DNA from: Rhodanobacter fulvus Jip2
GTDB lineage: Bacteria; Pseudomonadota; Gammaproteobacteria; Xanthomonadales; Rhodanobacteraceae
Reading direction: 5' to 3'
DNA: 64,000 nt
NCBI RefSeq assembly: GCF_000264315.1
Contig: NZ_AJXU01000028.1
Location: 248,001 to 312,000 of the forward strand
The translations under genes were made by a program, and so were the position numbers. This document shows, piece after piece, positions 11,056 to 21,170 of this stretch. The notes beneath the pieces were generated by a model. It saw nothing but the letters and a program-made list of their open reading frames with translations, searched no databases and was not told the DNA's origin. Every line of letters begins with the position of its first letter. Positions within the stretch are counted from its first letter, which is position 1.

Positions 11056-12012
11056 TCAGGCCGTTTTGCGACGCGTGGTTTTCTTCGCCGCCTTGGCTGC
11101 CGGCTTCTTCTTGCTGGCGGTCTTCTTGCCCGCCGATTTTTTGGTGGCCGTCTTGCGCGGTGGCTTTTCCCCGCTGTCTTTCTTCGCGGCGGCTTTCCTT
11201 GCCGGGGTGCGGTGCTTCGTTTCGAGGCTTTTCTGCAGCAGCGCCATGAAGTCGACCACGTTGGTGCTGGCGTTCTCCGGCATCTCGCCCTCGTCCTCGG
11301 ACGGCGGCGTGACCACGCCCTTGGACTTGAGCCGCTTCTCGATCACCGCGCGCAGGCGTTCGCGGAATTCGTCGCGATAGTCGCCGGGCGTCCATGCGTC
11401 ACTCATCGAATCGATCAGCTGCTCGGCCATGTCCATTTCCTTGGACGAAATGCGGTAGTCCGATACCTCGCCCTCGGGGATCTTGTAGTCGCCGGCATCC
11501 ACCAGCTCCTGCGGATAGCGCATCAGCATCAGCAGCAGGCTGTTGTCGCGCGGCATTACGGCGGAGAGGTATTCGCGGGTGCGGATCACCACCCGCGCAA
11601 TGCCGATCTTGCCGGTGCGCTTGAGTGTCTCGCGCAGCAGCACGTAGCCCTTCTCGGCCTTCTTGCCGGGCACCAGGATGTACGGCTTCTCGAAATACTC
11701 CGGCCCGATCGATCCGGCATCCACAAAGGTTTTCACTTCCACCGCCTCGCGCCCCTCGGACGAGGCCGACTTGATGTCGTCCGGATCCAGCACGACGTAG
11801 CTGCCTTTTTCGTACTCGAAGGCCTTGACGATTTCCTTCCACGGCACCTCCTCGCCGGTTTCCGCATTGACGCGCTCGTAGCGCACCGGCGTGTTGCTGC
11901 GGTTGTCCAGCATGCGGAAATGCAGATCCACGCTGCGCTCGCCCGACATCAGCGAGACGGGCACGTTGAGCAATCCGAAGGAGAGGGTTCCGGTCCAGAT
12001 GGGACGCGCCAT
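11056..12012 (-). CDS. ku: Ku protein, non-homologous end joining
   Basis: A 318-residue bacterial Ku homodimer subunit. It starts MARPIWTGTLSFGLLNVPV, the family signature, and contains the ring-forming core up to about residue 255. The tail from about 270 is a Lys/Ala/Arg-rich, histone-like segment, common in longer Ku proteins and thought to aid DNA threading. Ku binds double-strand ends and recruits LigD, encoded 1.2 kb away on the opposite strand. The region between them has an SDR gene reading with ligD, so ku and the SDR-ligD pair are divergently transcribed from a shared 132-bp gap. Confidence 0.95.
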   Translation of the reverse strand: MARPIWTGTLSFGLLNVPVSLMSGERSVDLHFRMLDNRSNTPVRYERVNAETGEEVPWKEIVKAFEYEKGSYVVLDPDDIKSASSEGREAVEVKTFVDAGSIGPEYFEKPYILVPGKKAEKGYVLLRETLKRTGKIGIARVVIRTREYLSAVMPRDNSLLLMLMRYPQELVDAGDYKIPEGEVSDYRISSKEMDMAEQLIDSMSDAWTPGDYRDEFRERLRAVIEKRLKSKGVVTPPSEDEGEMPENASTNVVDFMALLQKSLETKHRTPARKAAAKKDSGEKPPRKTATKKSAGKKTASKKKPAAKAAKKTTRRKTA

Positions 12013-12144
12013 GGTGTGTGCTCCAGCGAGGAATTCGCTACTTGACTATGGCCACTGGCTCGTGGACGGGCTGTCAAGTTTTTCACCCGGGATCAACGGG
12101 ATGCTGGGTAGCGTCCGGGTTCCTGCCACCGAACAGGTTTCACC

Positions 12145-13152
12145 ATGGCCACCAGCAAAAAAGCCGCACAAAAATCCCGCACCCACGAGACCGCGGAGAA
12201 AGCGCGGGACATTCAGCGCGGCGTAGAACGCAAGGAACAGGACAAGCCCGCCAAGTCCGCGAAAGCGGCAAAGAAGGGCGCGCCGCAAACCGGCGAACGC
12301 AAGCAGCCGAAAAATCCGCTGCCGAAGCAGCACCAGTCCAAACCTGGCAGCGAGCATGACCTGGACCCACGGCCGCAGTTCACCGCACCCACGTATGCCG
12401 GCAGCGGCAAGTTGACCGGCATGACCGCCATCGTCACCGGTGGCGACTCGGGTATCGGTCGCGCCGTGGCCGTGCTGTTTGCCCGCGAGGGCGCCGACGT
12501 GGCCGTGGTGTATCTGTGCGAGGACGAGGACGCCGCCGAAACCCGCGACTACGTGGAAGCGGAAGGCCAGCGCTGTCTGCTGATCCGTGGCGACGTGAAG
12601 GATCCGACCTTCTGCAAGAGCGCGGTGGAGAAAACGGTGAAGGCGTTCGGCAAGCTGTCGATCCTGGTCAACAACGCCGCATTCCAGCAGCACGCCGAGT
12701 CCATCGAGGACGTCACCGACGAGCATCTGGATCAGACCCTGCGCACCAACCTGTACGGCTATTTCTACATGGCACGCGCCGCCTCGCCACACCTGGGCAG
12801 CGGCGATTCGATCATCAACACCGGCTCGGAAACCGGTCTGTTCGGCAGCAGCAAGTTGCTGGACTACTCGATGACCAAGGGCGGCATCCACGCGTTCACC
12901 AAGGCGCTGGCGTCGAACCTGGTGTCGCGCGGCATCCGCGTGAACGCGGTGGCGCCGGGCCCGGTGTGGACGCCACTGAACCCGGCCGACAAACCCGCCG
13001 AAAAGGTGAAGGATTTCGGCAAGCACAACCCGATGGGCCGCCCCGCGCAGCCCGAAGAACTGGCACCCGCCTACGTGTTCCTGGCCGCGCCCTCGTGCGC
13101 CAGCTACATCTCCGGCGCGGTGATTCCGGTGATGGGCGGCCCCACCGGCTGA
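12145..13152 (+). CDS. SDR-family oxidoreductase with basic N-terminal extension
   Basis: A 335-residue protein. Residues 1-75 are Lys/Ala/Gln-rich and probably disordered. A classical short-chain dehydrogenase follows: cofactor motif TGGDSGIGRA, NNAA, and the Ser/Tyr/Lys site (GSETG, YSMTKGG). This matches the YhdG/YghA-like glucose/ribitol dehydrogenase group with N-terminal tails, often general-stress proteins. The basic tail resembles those of the neighbouring Ku and LigD linker, but that may be only composition. It ends 46 bp before ligD. Confidence 0.87.
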   Translation: MATSKKAAQKSRTHETAEKARDIQRGVERKEQDKPAKSAKAAKKGAPQTGERKQPKNPLPKQHQSKPGSEHDLDPRPQFTAPTYAGSGKLTGMTAIVTGGDSGIGRAVAVLFAREGADVAVVYLCEDEDAAETRDYVEAEGQRCLLIRGDVKDPTFCKSAVEKTVKAFGKLSILVNNAAFQQHAESIEDVTDEHLDQTLRTNLYGYFYMARAASPHLGSGDSIINTGSETGLFGSSKLLDYSMTKGGIHAFTKALASNLVSRGIRVNAVAPGPVWTPLNPADKPAEKVKDFGKHNPMGRPAQPEELAPAYVFLAAPSCASYISGAVIPVMGGPTG

Positions 13153-13198
13153 TCACCCCACCGTCGCATGGATACGCGCCCCTCGCCGGACAAGCACG

Positions 13199-15760
13199 AT
13201 GACCGAACTGCAGGAATACCGCCGCAAGCGCGATTTCAGCAAAACCCGCGAACCCGCGCCCGACGCGGCCGTGGCGCCGGAGCACCGTTCGCTGTTCGTG
13301 GTGCAACTGCATCACGCCAGTCGCCGCCATTTCGATTTCCGGCTGCAGGTGGGCGACGTGTTGAAAAGCTGGGCGGTGCCCAAGGGCCCCAGCTACGACC
13401 CGGAAGTGAAGCGCCTGGCGGTGGAGGTGGAAGATCATCCAGTGGCCTATGCCACGTTCGAAGGCGACATCGAGCACGGTTATGGCAAGGGCCACGTCGA
13501 CCAGTTCGACCTGGGCGTGTGGACCACCGAGGGCGACGCCGAAGCGCAAATCCAGAAAGGGCACCTGCGTTTCGAGCTGTTCGGCAAGCGCCTCAAGGGT
13601 GGCTGGCACCTGGTGCGCAGCGGCCGCAAGGAGCGCCAGCCGGCATGGTTCCTGATCAAGGCCAAGGACGCGTTCGCCGGTGACGTGGAGGCGGACGATC
13701 TACTGGACAAGAAGATGATCGCCAGCACCAAGGCCGCCGCGAAAACCCCCGCCACCAAGGCCGCTGCCAGGAAGTCCACGGCGCGCAGGAAGGCCATTCC
13801 CAAGGGCACGAAAAAGATCCCGCGCGCCCGCCTGGCGAAAATCGCCGCCGGCCTGGATGGCGCGCGCAAGGCCAACGCCAGCAATGACTTCTTCAAACCC
13901 GAACTGGCCCGCCTGCGCGACACGGCGCCAGCCGGTGATGACTGGCTGCACGAAGTGAAATGGGACGGCTACCGCATCCTCACGGCGATCGCCGGCGGCG
14001 AGGTGAAGCTGTGGTCGCGCAATGCCCTGCCCTGGAACGACAAACTGCCCGACATCGTGCAGGCGCTGGAGCTATTGGGACTGCAATCGGCGCAACTGGA
14101 TGGCGAGCTGGTAGCGCTGGACGCGCAGGGGCGAAGCGATTTCAACGCGCTGCAAAAAACCCTCTCCGGCGAGATGCAATCGCCGCTGGTCTACATGTTG
14201 TTCGACATGCCCTACTTCGAGGGCCACGACCTGTCGCGCGTCGCCCTGCTCGACCGCAAGGACCTTCTGCAACAACTGACGGTGCACGCGCCGCCGCACC
14301 TGGCCTTCAGCACGCACGCGATCGGCAACGGTGACCAGGTATTCCAGATGGCTACCGAACAACAGCTGGAAGGCATCATCTGCAAGCGCGTGAAGTCCAC
14401 GTATCACCCGGGCCGTGGTGACGACTGGATCAAGGTGAAGCGGCTGGAAAGCGACGAATTCGCCGTGGTGGGCTACACGCCACCCAAGGGCAGCCGCAGC
14501 GGTTTCGGCTCGCTGCTGCTGGCCCGGCCCGATCCCGACACGCCCGAGGGCTGGATCTATGCCGGCCGCGTGGGCAGCGGTTTTTCCGACGAGCAGCTGC
14601 GCGCGCTGAGCAAAACCATGGACGAAAAAGGCAGCACGAAACCCACGGTGGCACTGGCCGGCGTGGATCCGCTGCTGCGCAACGCCCGCTGGATCAAACC
14701 GGTTGCCGTGGCCGAGGTGTACTACCGCGGCATCGGCAACCAGAACCTGCTGCGCCAACCGAGCCTGAAAACCATGCGTACCGACAAGAACCCCGCCGAC
14801 CTGCTCGACTCCGACCGCGCCACCGGCAAAGGCAAGGCGGCGAAGAAGACCGCGAAGGGCAAACCGCGCCGCGATGCCACCCAACCCGCCGACATCGCCA
14901 TCAGCCACCCCGACCGCGTGGTGTTTGCCGAAGGCAGCATCACCAAACAGGAGGTGGCCGATTACTACACGGCGGTGATGAAGTGGTTCCTGCCCGGTGT
15001 GATCGACCGTCCCACCTCGGTCATCCGCTGCCCGGAGGGTGCTGACAAGACCTGCTTCTTCCAGAAGCACCTGATGCAGGGACTGAAACACGTGGGCAGC
15101 GCCAAGCTGAAGGAAGAATCCGGCGCGCAAGCCGTCTACATCTACCCGCTGGACGCCAGCTCGATCATCGAATTGGTGCAGTTCGGCGTGCTGGAATTCC
15201 ATCCCTGGGGCTCGACCGTGGAGCATCCCGACAAGGCCAACCGCGTGGTGTTCGACCTGGACCCCGGCGACAACGTGGCATGGGAGCGCGTAGTGGCCGC
15301 CGCCCGCCTGGTGCGCAAACTGCTCACGCAACTGGGCCTGGAATCGTTCCTGCGCACCACCGGCGGCAAGGGCCTGCACGTGGTGGTGCCGCTCAATCCC
15401 GGCTGCCCCTGGCCGATGGTGAAAGGCTTCGCGCAGGCATTCGCCTCCACCCTGGCGCAGGCGCATCCGCTGGATTTCGTGGCCACTGCCACCAAGTCGC
15501 AGCGCAACGGCAAGATCTACGTGGACTACCTGCGCAACAGTCGCGGCGCCACCAGCGTGGCCTCGTATTCGCTGCGCGCCCGTGCCGGTGCACCGGTGGC
15601 CGTGCCGCTGCGCTGGAGCGAGTTGGGCAAGCTGAAAAGCGGCCACGATTTCGACATCCATTCCACGCCCAAGCGGTTGGCGCGACTGCGCTCGGACCCG
15701 TGGAAAGGCATCGACGATGTGCAACAGAACCTGGACAACGTGATGAAGCGCCTCGCCTGA
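13199..15760 (+). CDS. ligD: DNA ligase D, multidomain NHEJ repair enzyme
   Basis: An 853-residue protein with three catalytic modules in the order 3'-phosphoesterase, ligase, primase-polymerase. The phosphoesterase (about 10-165) shows HHASRRHFDFRLQ. A Lys/Ala-rich linker follows. The ATP-dependent ligase (about 225-530) has the adenylated Lys254 in EVKWDGYR. The archaeo-eukaryotic polymerase domain (about 575-850) has the metal-binding Asp686/Asp688 in VVFDLDPGD. It repairs double-strand breaks with Ku by end cleaning, ribonucleotide fill-in and sealing. The start begins MTELQEYRRKRDF, as in the family, with a weak ribosome site. Confidence 0.96.
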   Translation: MTELQEYRRKRDFSKTREPAPDAAVAPEHRSLFVVQLHHASRRHFDFRLQVGDVLKSWAVPKGPSYDPEVKRLAVEVEDHPVAYATFEGDIEHGYGKGHVDQFDLGVWTTEGDAEAQIQKGHLRFELFGKRLKGGWHLVRSGRKERQPAWFLIKAKDAFAGDVEADDLLDKKMIASTKAAAKTPATKAAARKSTARRKAIPKGTKKIPRARLAKIAAGLDGARKANASNDFFKPELARLRDTAPAGDDWLHEVKWDGYRILTAIAGGEVKLWSRNALPWNDKLPDIVQALELLGLQSAQLDGELVALDAQGRSDFNALQKTLSGEMQSPLVYMLFDMPYFEGHDLSRVALLDRKDLLQQLTVHAPPHLAFSTHAIGNGDQVFQMATEQQLEGIICKRVKSTYHPGRGDDWIKVKRLESDEFAVVGYTPPKGSRSGFGSLLLARPDPDTPEGWIYAGRVGSGFSDEQLRALSKTMDEKGSTKPTVALAGVDPLLRNARWIKPVAVAEVYYRGIGNQNLLRQPSLKTMRTDKNPADLLDSDRATGKGKAAKKTAKGKPRRDATQPADIAISHPDRVVFAEGSITKQEVADYYTAVMKWFLPGVIDRPTSVIRCPEGADKTCFFQKHLMQGLKHVGSAKLKEESGAQAVYIYPLDASSIIELVQFGVLEFHPWGSTVEHPDKANRVVFDLDPGDNVAWERVVAAARLVRKLLTQLGLESFLRTTGGKGLHVVVPLNPGCPWPMVKGFAQAFASTLAQAHPLDFVATATKSQRNGKIYVDYLRNSRGATSVASYSLRARAGAPVAVPLRWSELGKLKSGHDFDIHSTPKRLARLRSDPWKGIDDVQQNLDNVMKRLA

Positions 15761-15810
15761 TCTACCGATAGGGACGTCCACTCAAACCCCGCCACTGAAC
15801 GGAGCCGCTC

Positions 15811-15966
15811 ATGCCGGATACGGATCGACCGAAACAACCGCCAGGTACCTCGGGCTATCCCGAGCCGCAGCCAAGACCGAAGCACGACCCCGCGCAAATG
15901 CCCGACGCGGATACCCCGCACGAGTCGCAGAATGTTCCGGAGAGCAAGCCGGATCAGCCCAAGTAA
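15811..15966 (+). CDS. small hydrophilic hypothetical protein
   Basis: A 51-residue Pro/Asp/Gln-rich peptide (MPDTDRPKQPPGTSG), predicted disordered, with GGAG 6 nt before the ATG and 50 bp after ligD. The clear ribosome site and codon use support translation, but no family is recognised and the function is unknown. Confidence 0.5.
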   Translation: MPDTDRPKQPPGTSGYPEPQPRPKHDPAQMPDADTPHESQNVPESKPDQPK

Positions 15967-15992
15967 GCGTGATTTGATGCAGGTTTCGGGGC

Positions 15993-16134
15993 GCCCTTCG
16001 ACTTCGCTGCGCTACGCTCAGGGTGATCGGTGTTGGAAGCGCGCGGCATTCGCATGATCGGTGGTGAACCAAATGCATGCCTTACACGCCACCGATCACC
16101 CTGAGCGTAGGCCGGCAGGGCCGAAGTCGAAGGG
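15993..16134. repeat. inverted pair of CCCTTCGACTTCGC-type repeats
   Basis: The left arm (15993-16030) and right arm (16091-16134) share CCCTTCGACTTCG, GCTACGCTCAGGGTGATCGG and their complements. Single copies of the same family are at 26566-26599 (inside a gene) and, more diverged, 62931-62973. The pair sits between the converging ligD-side genes and the DJ-1 gene and could fold as a transcript-end hairpin. Confidence 0.8.
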
Positions 16135-16151
16135 CAACGACGAAGAACGAT

Positions 16152-16712
16152 CTACACGGCGTCAGCCTGCTCCAATGCCGCGATGACCGCACCGGAAAAC
16201 GCGGGGATATCCTGCGGTTTGCGGCTGGTGATCAGCTGGCCGTCGCGCACCACTTCGCTGTCTTCCCATTGCGCGCCGGCGTTTTCCAGATCCTTGCGCA
16301 ACGATGGCCACGAGGTGAGCTTGCAGCCGTCCACCAGGCCGGCGTCGATCAAGGTCCATGGCCCGTGGCAGATCGCCGCGATCAACTTGCCGGAGGTACC
16401 GAACTGGCCGATCAAGGCGATCGCCGCCGGTTCCAGTCGCAGCTTGTCCGGGTTCATCACGCCGCCGGGCAGCATCAGCGCGTCGTAGTTGTCCGCTTGC
16501 GCATCCTGCAGCGCTACATCCACGTTTACCGGGTCACCCCAGTTCTTCTTGTCCCAACCCCGGATTTGCGTGGCGCCGCCCGGCGCGATCACATCCACCT
16601 GGGCGCCGGCCGTTTCCAGCAAGCGTTTGGGTTCGGTCAGCTCGGATTGCTCGAACCCGTCGGTGGCGAGCATGGCAATGCGACGGCCGCTCAATTTTTC
16701 GGACTCGGTCAT
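16152..16712 (-). CDS. DJ-1/PfpI-family protein (type 1 glutamine amidotransferase-like)
   Basis: A 186-residue cytoplasmic protein with the PfpI/YhbO fold. The nucleophilic Cys is in LIAAICHGPW, the early Glu in TDGFEQSELTEP, and the family's MLPGG loop is present. Members act as protein/nucleotide deglycases or chaperones and protect against carbonyl stress; whether this one is a protease is doubtful. The start MTESEKLSGRRIAML has GGAAAG 4 nt upstream. Confidence 0.88.
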   Translation of the reverse strand: MTESEKLSGRRIAMLATDGFEQSELTEPKRLLETAGAQVDVIAPGGATQIRGWDKKNWGDPVNVDVALQDAQADNYDALMLPGGVMNPDKLRLEPAAIALIGQFGTSGKLIAAICHGPWTLIDAGLVDGCKLTSWPSLRKDLENAGAQWEDSEVVRDGQLITSRKPQDIPAFSGAVIAALEQADAV

Positions 16713-16879
16713 GGCGCTTTCCTGGGGTGAGGGAGCGCGCAGCTTGCGACTTTCCGCATGGACGCCACGTCAAGTTTTTTTGACGGTGCATGCACGAGCC
16801 GCTTGCCATGGTGCAGGCCGCGACAGGCAGCGCCTGCCGCCTCTCCGCACGCTTCGTGCCCAACTACAAGGACGCTCTC

Positions 16880-17038
16880 ATGTCGATGTCACTTCTGCTG
16901 ATCATCGTGCTGATCATTCTGCTGATCGGCGCATTTCCCGCTTGGCCGTACAGCCGGTCGTGGGGTTATCGTCCCGTGGGTGGCCTGGGCATCATCGTGA
17001 TCATTGTCATCGTGCTGTTGCTGCTGGGCGTTTTCTGA
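16880..17038 (+). CDS. DUF3309 small membrane protein
   Basis: A 52-residue protein with two hydrophobic segments (LLLIIVLIILLIGAFP and GIIVIIVIVLLLLGVF) around a WPYSRSWGYRP turn, the DUF3309 signature. Function unknown; very common in Proteobacteria. It lies 7 bp before the udgX gene and may be translated with it. Confidence 0.85.
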   Translation: MSMSLLLIIVLIILLIGAFPAWPYSRSWGYRPVGGLGIIVIIVIVLLLLGVF

Positions 17039-17045
17039 TGCGCCG

Positions 17046-17699
17046 ATGAAGGCTGCCAGCGCCCCTACCCTTCCGCTGGCCAAGCCCGTGGCGGAGATCC
17101 CCACGGGCGCGCTGGTGACGTTGCGCCGCAAGGCCAGAGGCTGCCGCGCCTGCCCGCTATGGCGCAACGCCACGCAGACGGTATTCGGCGAAGGCCCTGC
17201 CACCGCAGCGGCGATGTTGATCGGCGAGCAGCCCGGGCAGCAGGAGGATGAAACGGGCGCGCCGTTCGTAGGCCCCGCCGGGCACCTGCTGGACCGTGCG
17301 CTGGAGGAGGCGGGGCTGGATCGGGGGGCGCTCTATCTCACCAATACCGTCAAGCGTTTCAAATACGAAAACCGCGGCAACGCGAAATTGCACAAGCGCG
17401 CCAACGCCTCCGAACAGGCGGCGTGCCGCATGTGGCTGGCGGCCGAACTGTCGCGGGTGCAGCCGCGCGTGGTGATCGGACTGGGCGCGATGGCGGCGCA
17501 GACACTGTTCGGCAATGCCTTCCGCATCACCCGCGAGCGCGGGCAATGGCGCGAACTGGGCGAAGAGGTACGCGGCATGGCGACCTGGCACCCTTCCGCG
17601 GTGCTGCGCATGCCCAAGCCCGACCAACGCCATCAGGCTTACGCGGAACTGGTAGCCGACCTGCGTGACGTGGTCGCCGTGCTGGCGGATATGGCGTGA
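17046..17699 (+). CDS. udgX: UdgX-type uracil-DNA glycosylase (Fe-S, family 4/5-like)
   Basis: A 217-residue protein. Cys33 and Cys36 (GCRACPLWR) with Cys127 and a later Cys-poor region fit the Fe-S uracil-DNA glycosylase group. Motif A reads GEQPGQQEDETGAPFVGPAG; motif B reads TWHPSAVLR. A loop before helix LxxEL holds His116 in NAKLHKRANASE, where mycobacterial UdgX has the His that forms a covalent link to the abasic site. The usual Arg two residues before that His is Lys114 here. UdgX removes uracil and stays bound. It lies among other repair genes. Confidence 0.82.
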   Translation: MKAASAPTLPLAKPVAEIPTGALVTLRRKARGCRACPLWRNATQTVFGEGPATAAAMLIGEQPGQQEDETGAPFVGPAGHLLDRALEEAGLDRGALYLTNTVKRFKYENRGNAKLHKRANASEQAACRMWLAAELSRVQPRVVIGLGAMAAQTLFGNAFRITRERGQWRELGEEVRGMATWHPSAVLRMPKPDQRHQAYAELVADLRDVVAVLADMA

Positions 17700-17736
17700 T
17701 GTTCAACCTGATCCACAAGCGCAGCAGGAGGCCGTC

Positions 17737-17886
17737 ATGAAAAATCGCCGTCGGTGGATAGGGCTTATCGTGCTGATGGCCGCCCTGGTCGCGATCCTGG
17801 CGGTTGGCTTCTATCGCAGCGTCACCGGCCAGGACACGCACCCCGAGGACAGCCGCTCGCCGACGGGATCGTCCGAACCCTTGTAG
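17737..17886 (+). CDS. small single-span membrane protein
   Basis: A 49-residue protein with a basic start (MKNRRRW), one membrane span (IGLIVLMAALVAILAVGFY) and a short polar tail. GGAGG is 6 nt before the ATG. Function unknown. Its last codons and TAG stop lie inside the left arm of the REP element that begins at 17881, so the repeat supplies the stop codon. Confidence 0.6.
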   Translation: MKNRRRWIGLIVLMAALVAILAVGFYRSVTGQDTHPEDSRSPTGSSEPL

Positions 17887-18064
17887 GAGCGCACCCTGTG
17901 CGCGAGCTCTTGATCTTGCTTTTGCTTTTGCGAATCCCGAATCCCGAATCCCGAATCCCGAATCCCGAATCCCGAATCCCGAATCCCGAATCCCGATTCC
18001 CGAATCCCGATTCCCGATTCCCGATTCCCGTAAAAGGCATCGCGCACAGGGTGCGCTCCTACAA
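17881..18064. repeat. BIME-like element: two inverted REPs around an AATCCCG tandem array
   Basis: The left arm (17881-17905, TTGTAGGAGCGCACCCTGTG...) and right arm (18040-18064) are exact reverse complements. The centre (about 17930-18029) is a tandem array of the 7-mer AATCCCG, about eight exact units then CGATTCC variants. GTAG-headed palindromes of this kind are REP sequences, which RAYT transposases mobilise in other bacteria; no RAYT gene is in this window. Confidence 0.85.
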
Positions 18065-18080
18065 CACAGTGGCCGTGCGA

Positions 18081-21000
18081 CTAATGGAAATCCCGTGAGC
18101 GCGCATCCAGGGCACCCAGCAGCGGCGTGAGATCCCTGAGCCGGTGCGCGATCAGGTGGCTGACGCCTTCCACCTGTTCCCACTGCCCTTCCACCGCCAG
18201 CAGGCGCGCTTGCAGCAGCGGCAGGCGCTGAGCCTCGGCCACGTGGCGCCATACGACGACATTGATCAGGCCGTGTTCGTCTTCCAGCGTCACGAAGATG
18301 ATGCCGCTGGCGGTTTGCGGTTGCTGTCGCGACGTCACCAGACCGGCCACGCGCACGTGACTGTTGTGCGGCTGTTTGCGTAGCGCCTTTCCGTCGATGC
18401 AACGCGCTGCGTTCAAGCGGGCGCGGATCTGCCGCAGCGGATGCGCGCCCAGGCTGAGGCCGGTGCGCGCGTAATCGGCCAGCGTATCCTCCGCCTGCGT
18501 GGGCAACGGCAGGATCACGGCCGGCTCGGCCGGGCTTTGGGCACCGAACAACGGCAGCTGCGCCTCGACCCCGGCCACCGCCCAGCGCGCGCGATGGCGA
18601 TGGCCGGCCAGCCCACGCAGCGCCGCCGCATCGGCCAGCAGTTCCTGATGGCGGCGATCGAGGCCGGCGCGCGCGCACAGGTCGGCGATGTCGGTGAAGG
18701 CGCGTTGTTCGCGCGCCGCAACGAGGCGAAGTGCGGCGGCTTCGGAACACCCGCGCACCATGCGCAGACCCAGCCGGATCGCGCGGGCATCGGCATCGCC
18801 GCGCGGGTCCGGCTCCAGCGTGCAATCCCAATCGCTGAAGCGTACGTCCACCGGATGCACCGCGACGCGATGGCGCCGCACATCCTGCACGATCTGGCTG
18901 GGCTCGTAGAAACCCATCGGCTGCGAATTGAGCAGCGCGCAGGCGAATGCGGCGGGGTAATGGCATTTCAGCCAGCACGAGGCATACACCAGGTTGGCGA
19001 AGCTGGCCGCGTGCGATTCGGGGAAGCCGTAGGAGCCAAAACCCTTGATCTGCTCGAAGATGCGCTCGGCGAAAGCTGCCGTGTAGCCGTTCTTCAACAT
19101 GCCGCGTATCAGTTTTTCGCGATGCGGCTCCAGTCCGCCATGGCGTTTCCACGCGGCCATCGAGCGGCGCAGCTTGTCGGCCTCGCCAGCGGTGAAGTCG
19201 GCCGCCACGATGGCCAGTTGCATCACCTGCTCCTGGAACAGCGGCACGCCGAGCGTGCGTTGCAGCACCGCCTTGAATTGCGGCGATGGATAGTCGACTT
19301 CTTCCTCGCCATTACGGCGTCGCAGGTACGGATGCACCATGTCGCCCTGGATCGGCCCAGGCCGCACGATCGCCACCTGGATCACCAGGTCGTAGAACTT
19401 TTCCGGCCGATGCCGCGGCAGCATGGCCATCTGCGCCCGGCTTTCGATCTGGAACACGCCGACGGTATCGGCGCGCTGGATCATTTCGTAGGTGTCCTTG
19501 TCGTTCTCCTCGGCTTTGGCAATCGTCGCGATGGATGTGACGACGCCATGCTCGCTTTGCAGCATGCTGAAGCATTTGCGCAGACAGGTCAGCATGCCCA
19601 GCGCCAGGCAATCGACTTTCAGCATGCGCATGTAATCCAGGTCGTCCTTCTCCCACTGGATCACCGTGCGGTCGGCCATCGCCGCGTTTTCCACGGGCAC
19701 CATCTCGCTCAGCGTGGTGTTGGAGATCACGAAGCCGCCCACATGCTGCGACAAATGCCGCGGCATGCCGAGCAACTCGTAGGTGAGTTTCAGCACGCGG
19801 CGGATGACCGGGCTGTCGGGATCGAAACCCTGTTCGCGCAACCGCTCCTCGGCCGTGCTGTCGCCCCAACCTCGCGCGAAAACATCGCTGAGCCGGTCGA
19901 CCTGGTCCAGCGGCAGGCCGAGGGCTTTGGCCACGTCGCGCACCGCGCTGCGGCCGCGGTAACAGATCACGGTGGCGGCCAGCGCGGCACGCTCGCGACC
20001 GTACTTTTTGTAGATGTACTGGATGACTTCCTCGCGCCGCTCGTGCTCGAAATCCACGTCGATGTCGGGCGGTTCGTCGCGGTCCTCGCTGATGAAGCGC
20101 GCCACCAGCAGGTTGTTGACCTCCGGATCCACCTCGGTCACGCCCAGCGCGAAACACACGGCGGAGTTGGCGGCCGAGCCGCGACCCTGGCAGAGGATGT
20201 GCTGGCTGCGTGCGAAGCGGACGATGTCGTATACGGTGAGAAAGAACGCCTCGTATTTTTTCGTGGCGATCAACGCCAGCTCGTCGTCGATCAGCTTGCG
20301 CACTTTCGCGCTGGCGCCCTGCGGCCAACGCCAGCGGATGCCTTCCTCGGCCAGATGACGCAGCCAGCTGGACGGCGAATAACCTTCCGGCACCAACTCC
20401 GTCGGATAGTCGTAATTCAGCTCGCTCATATGGAAGGTGCAGCGCTCGGCGATGCGCACGCTTTCCTGCAGCAAGGCCCCAGGGTAGAGCTCGGTCAGCA
20501 CATCGCGGCGGCGCAGGTGGCGTTCGCCGTTGCGGAAGATCAGCGCGCCCGCCTCGGCGATCGGCACGCGATGGCGGATCGCGGTGAGCGTGTGCTGCAG
20601 CGCCAGCCGGCGGCGCACGTGCATGTGCACGTCGCCGCTGGCCACCAGGGGCAGATCCAGTGCGTGGCCGATCCGCTGCAGTTCGTGCAGGCGTGCCGCG
20701 TCGTCGGGGCCGCGATGCAGTTCCACCGCCAGCCAGGCGCGCTCGCCGAAGGTATCGCGCACCCAGCGGCCGTGCGTGATATCCGGCTGCGCTGGCGGCA
20801 GCCACAAGGCCAGCGTGCCCGGCAAGCCGTTTTCCATATCCGCGCGGGTGAGCCGATAGTTGCCTTTTTCCGAAGCGCGGCGTCCGCGCGTGATCAAGCG
20901 GCAGAGTTCGGTATAGCCCTGTTTGTTTTCGCACAGCAGCACCAGCTTGGGACCGTCCTCCAACTGGAATTCCGCGCCCACGATCAGCTTCAGGTCGAGC

Positions 21001-21170
21001 TCGGTCGAGGCCTGGTACGCGCGCACGATGCCCGCCAGCGAACATTCGTCAGTGATCGCCAGCGCGCTGTAACCGCAGGCTTTGGCGCGCTCGAACAATT
21101 CGCCGGCCTTCGATGCGCCGCGGCCGAAGGAGAAGTCGGACAGGCAATGCAGTTCGGCGTAATCCATCAT
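18081..21170 (-). CDS. dnaE2: error-prone DNA polymerase III alpha subunit DnaE2
   Basis: A 1029-residue C-family polymerase. It has an N-terminal PHP domain ([17 protein letters not shown]), the catalytic aspartates in [14 protein letters not shown] near residue 370, and a C-terminal OB-fold ([19 protein letters not shown]). DnaE2 performs translesion synthesis in SOS-induced mutagenesis with ImuA and ImuB. The start at 21170 overlaps the imuB stop by ATGA, which indicates translational coupling and fixes the start against the longer open frame to 21509. It is the last gene of lexA-imuA-imuB-dnaE2. Confidence 0.95.
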   Translation of the reverse strand: MMDYAELHCLSDFSFGRGASKAGELFERAKACGYSALAITDECSLAGIVRAYQASTELDLKLIVGAEFQLEDGPKLVLLCENKQGYTELCRLITRGRRASEKGNYRLTRADMENGLPGTLALWLPPAQPDITHGRWVRDTFGERAWLAVELHRGPDDAARLHELQRIGHALDLPLVASGDVHMHVRRRLALQHTLTAIRHRVPIAEAGALIFRNGERHLRRRDVLTELYPGALLQESVRIAERCTFHMSELNYDYPTELVPEGYSPSSWLRHLAEEGIRWRWPQGASAKVRKLIDDELALIATKKYEAFFLTVYDIVRFARSQHILCQGRGSAANSAVCFALGVTEVDPEVNNLLVARFISEDRDEPPDIDVDFEHERREEVIQYIYKKYGRERAALAATVICYRGRSAVRDVAKALGLPLDQVDRLSDVFARGWGDSTAEERLREQGFDPDSPVIRRVLKLTYELLGMPRHLSQHVGGFVISNTTLSEMVPVENAAMADRTVIQWEKDDLDYMRMLKVDCLALGMLTCLRKCFSMLQSEHGVVTSIATIAKAEENDKDTYEMIQRADTVGVFQIESRAQMAMLPRHRPEKFYDLVIQVAIVRPGPIQGDMVHPYLRRRNGEEEVDYPSPQFKAVLQRTLGVPLFQEQVMQLAIVAADFTAGEADKLRRSMAAWKRHGGLEPHREKLIRGMLKNGYTAAFAERIFEQIKGFGSYGFPESHAASFANLVYASCWLKCHYPAAFACALLNSQPMGFYEPSQIVQDVRRHRVAVHPVDVRFSDWDCTLEPDPRGDADARAIRLGLRMVRGCSEAAALRLVAAREQRAFTDIADLCARAGLDRRHQELLADAAALRGLAGHRHRARWAVAGVEAQLPLFGAQSPAEPAVILPLPTQAEDTLADYARTGLSLGAHPLRQIRARLNAARCIDGKALRKQPHNSHVRVAGLVTSRQQPQTASGIIFVTLEDEHGLINVVVWRHVAEAQRLPLLQARLLAVEGQWEQVEGVSHLIAHRLRDLTPLLGALDARSRDFH

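Noticed and set aside
14072-15781. 569-codon open frame opposite ligD
   Set aside because: Antisense shadow of the LigD ligase and polymerase domains; no family motif.
17930-18029. Possible CRISPR-like array
   Set aside because: Units are 7 bp and contiguous, with no spacers and no cas genes in the window.
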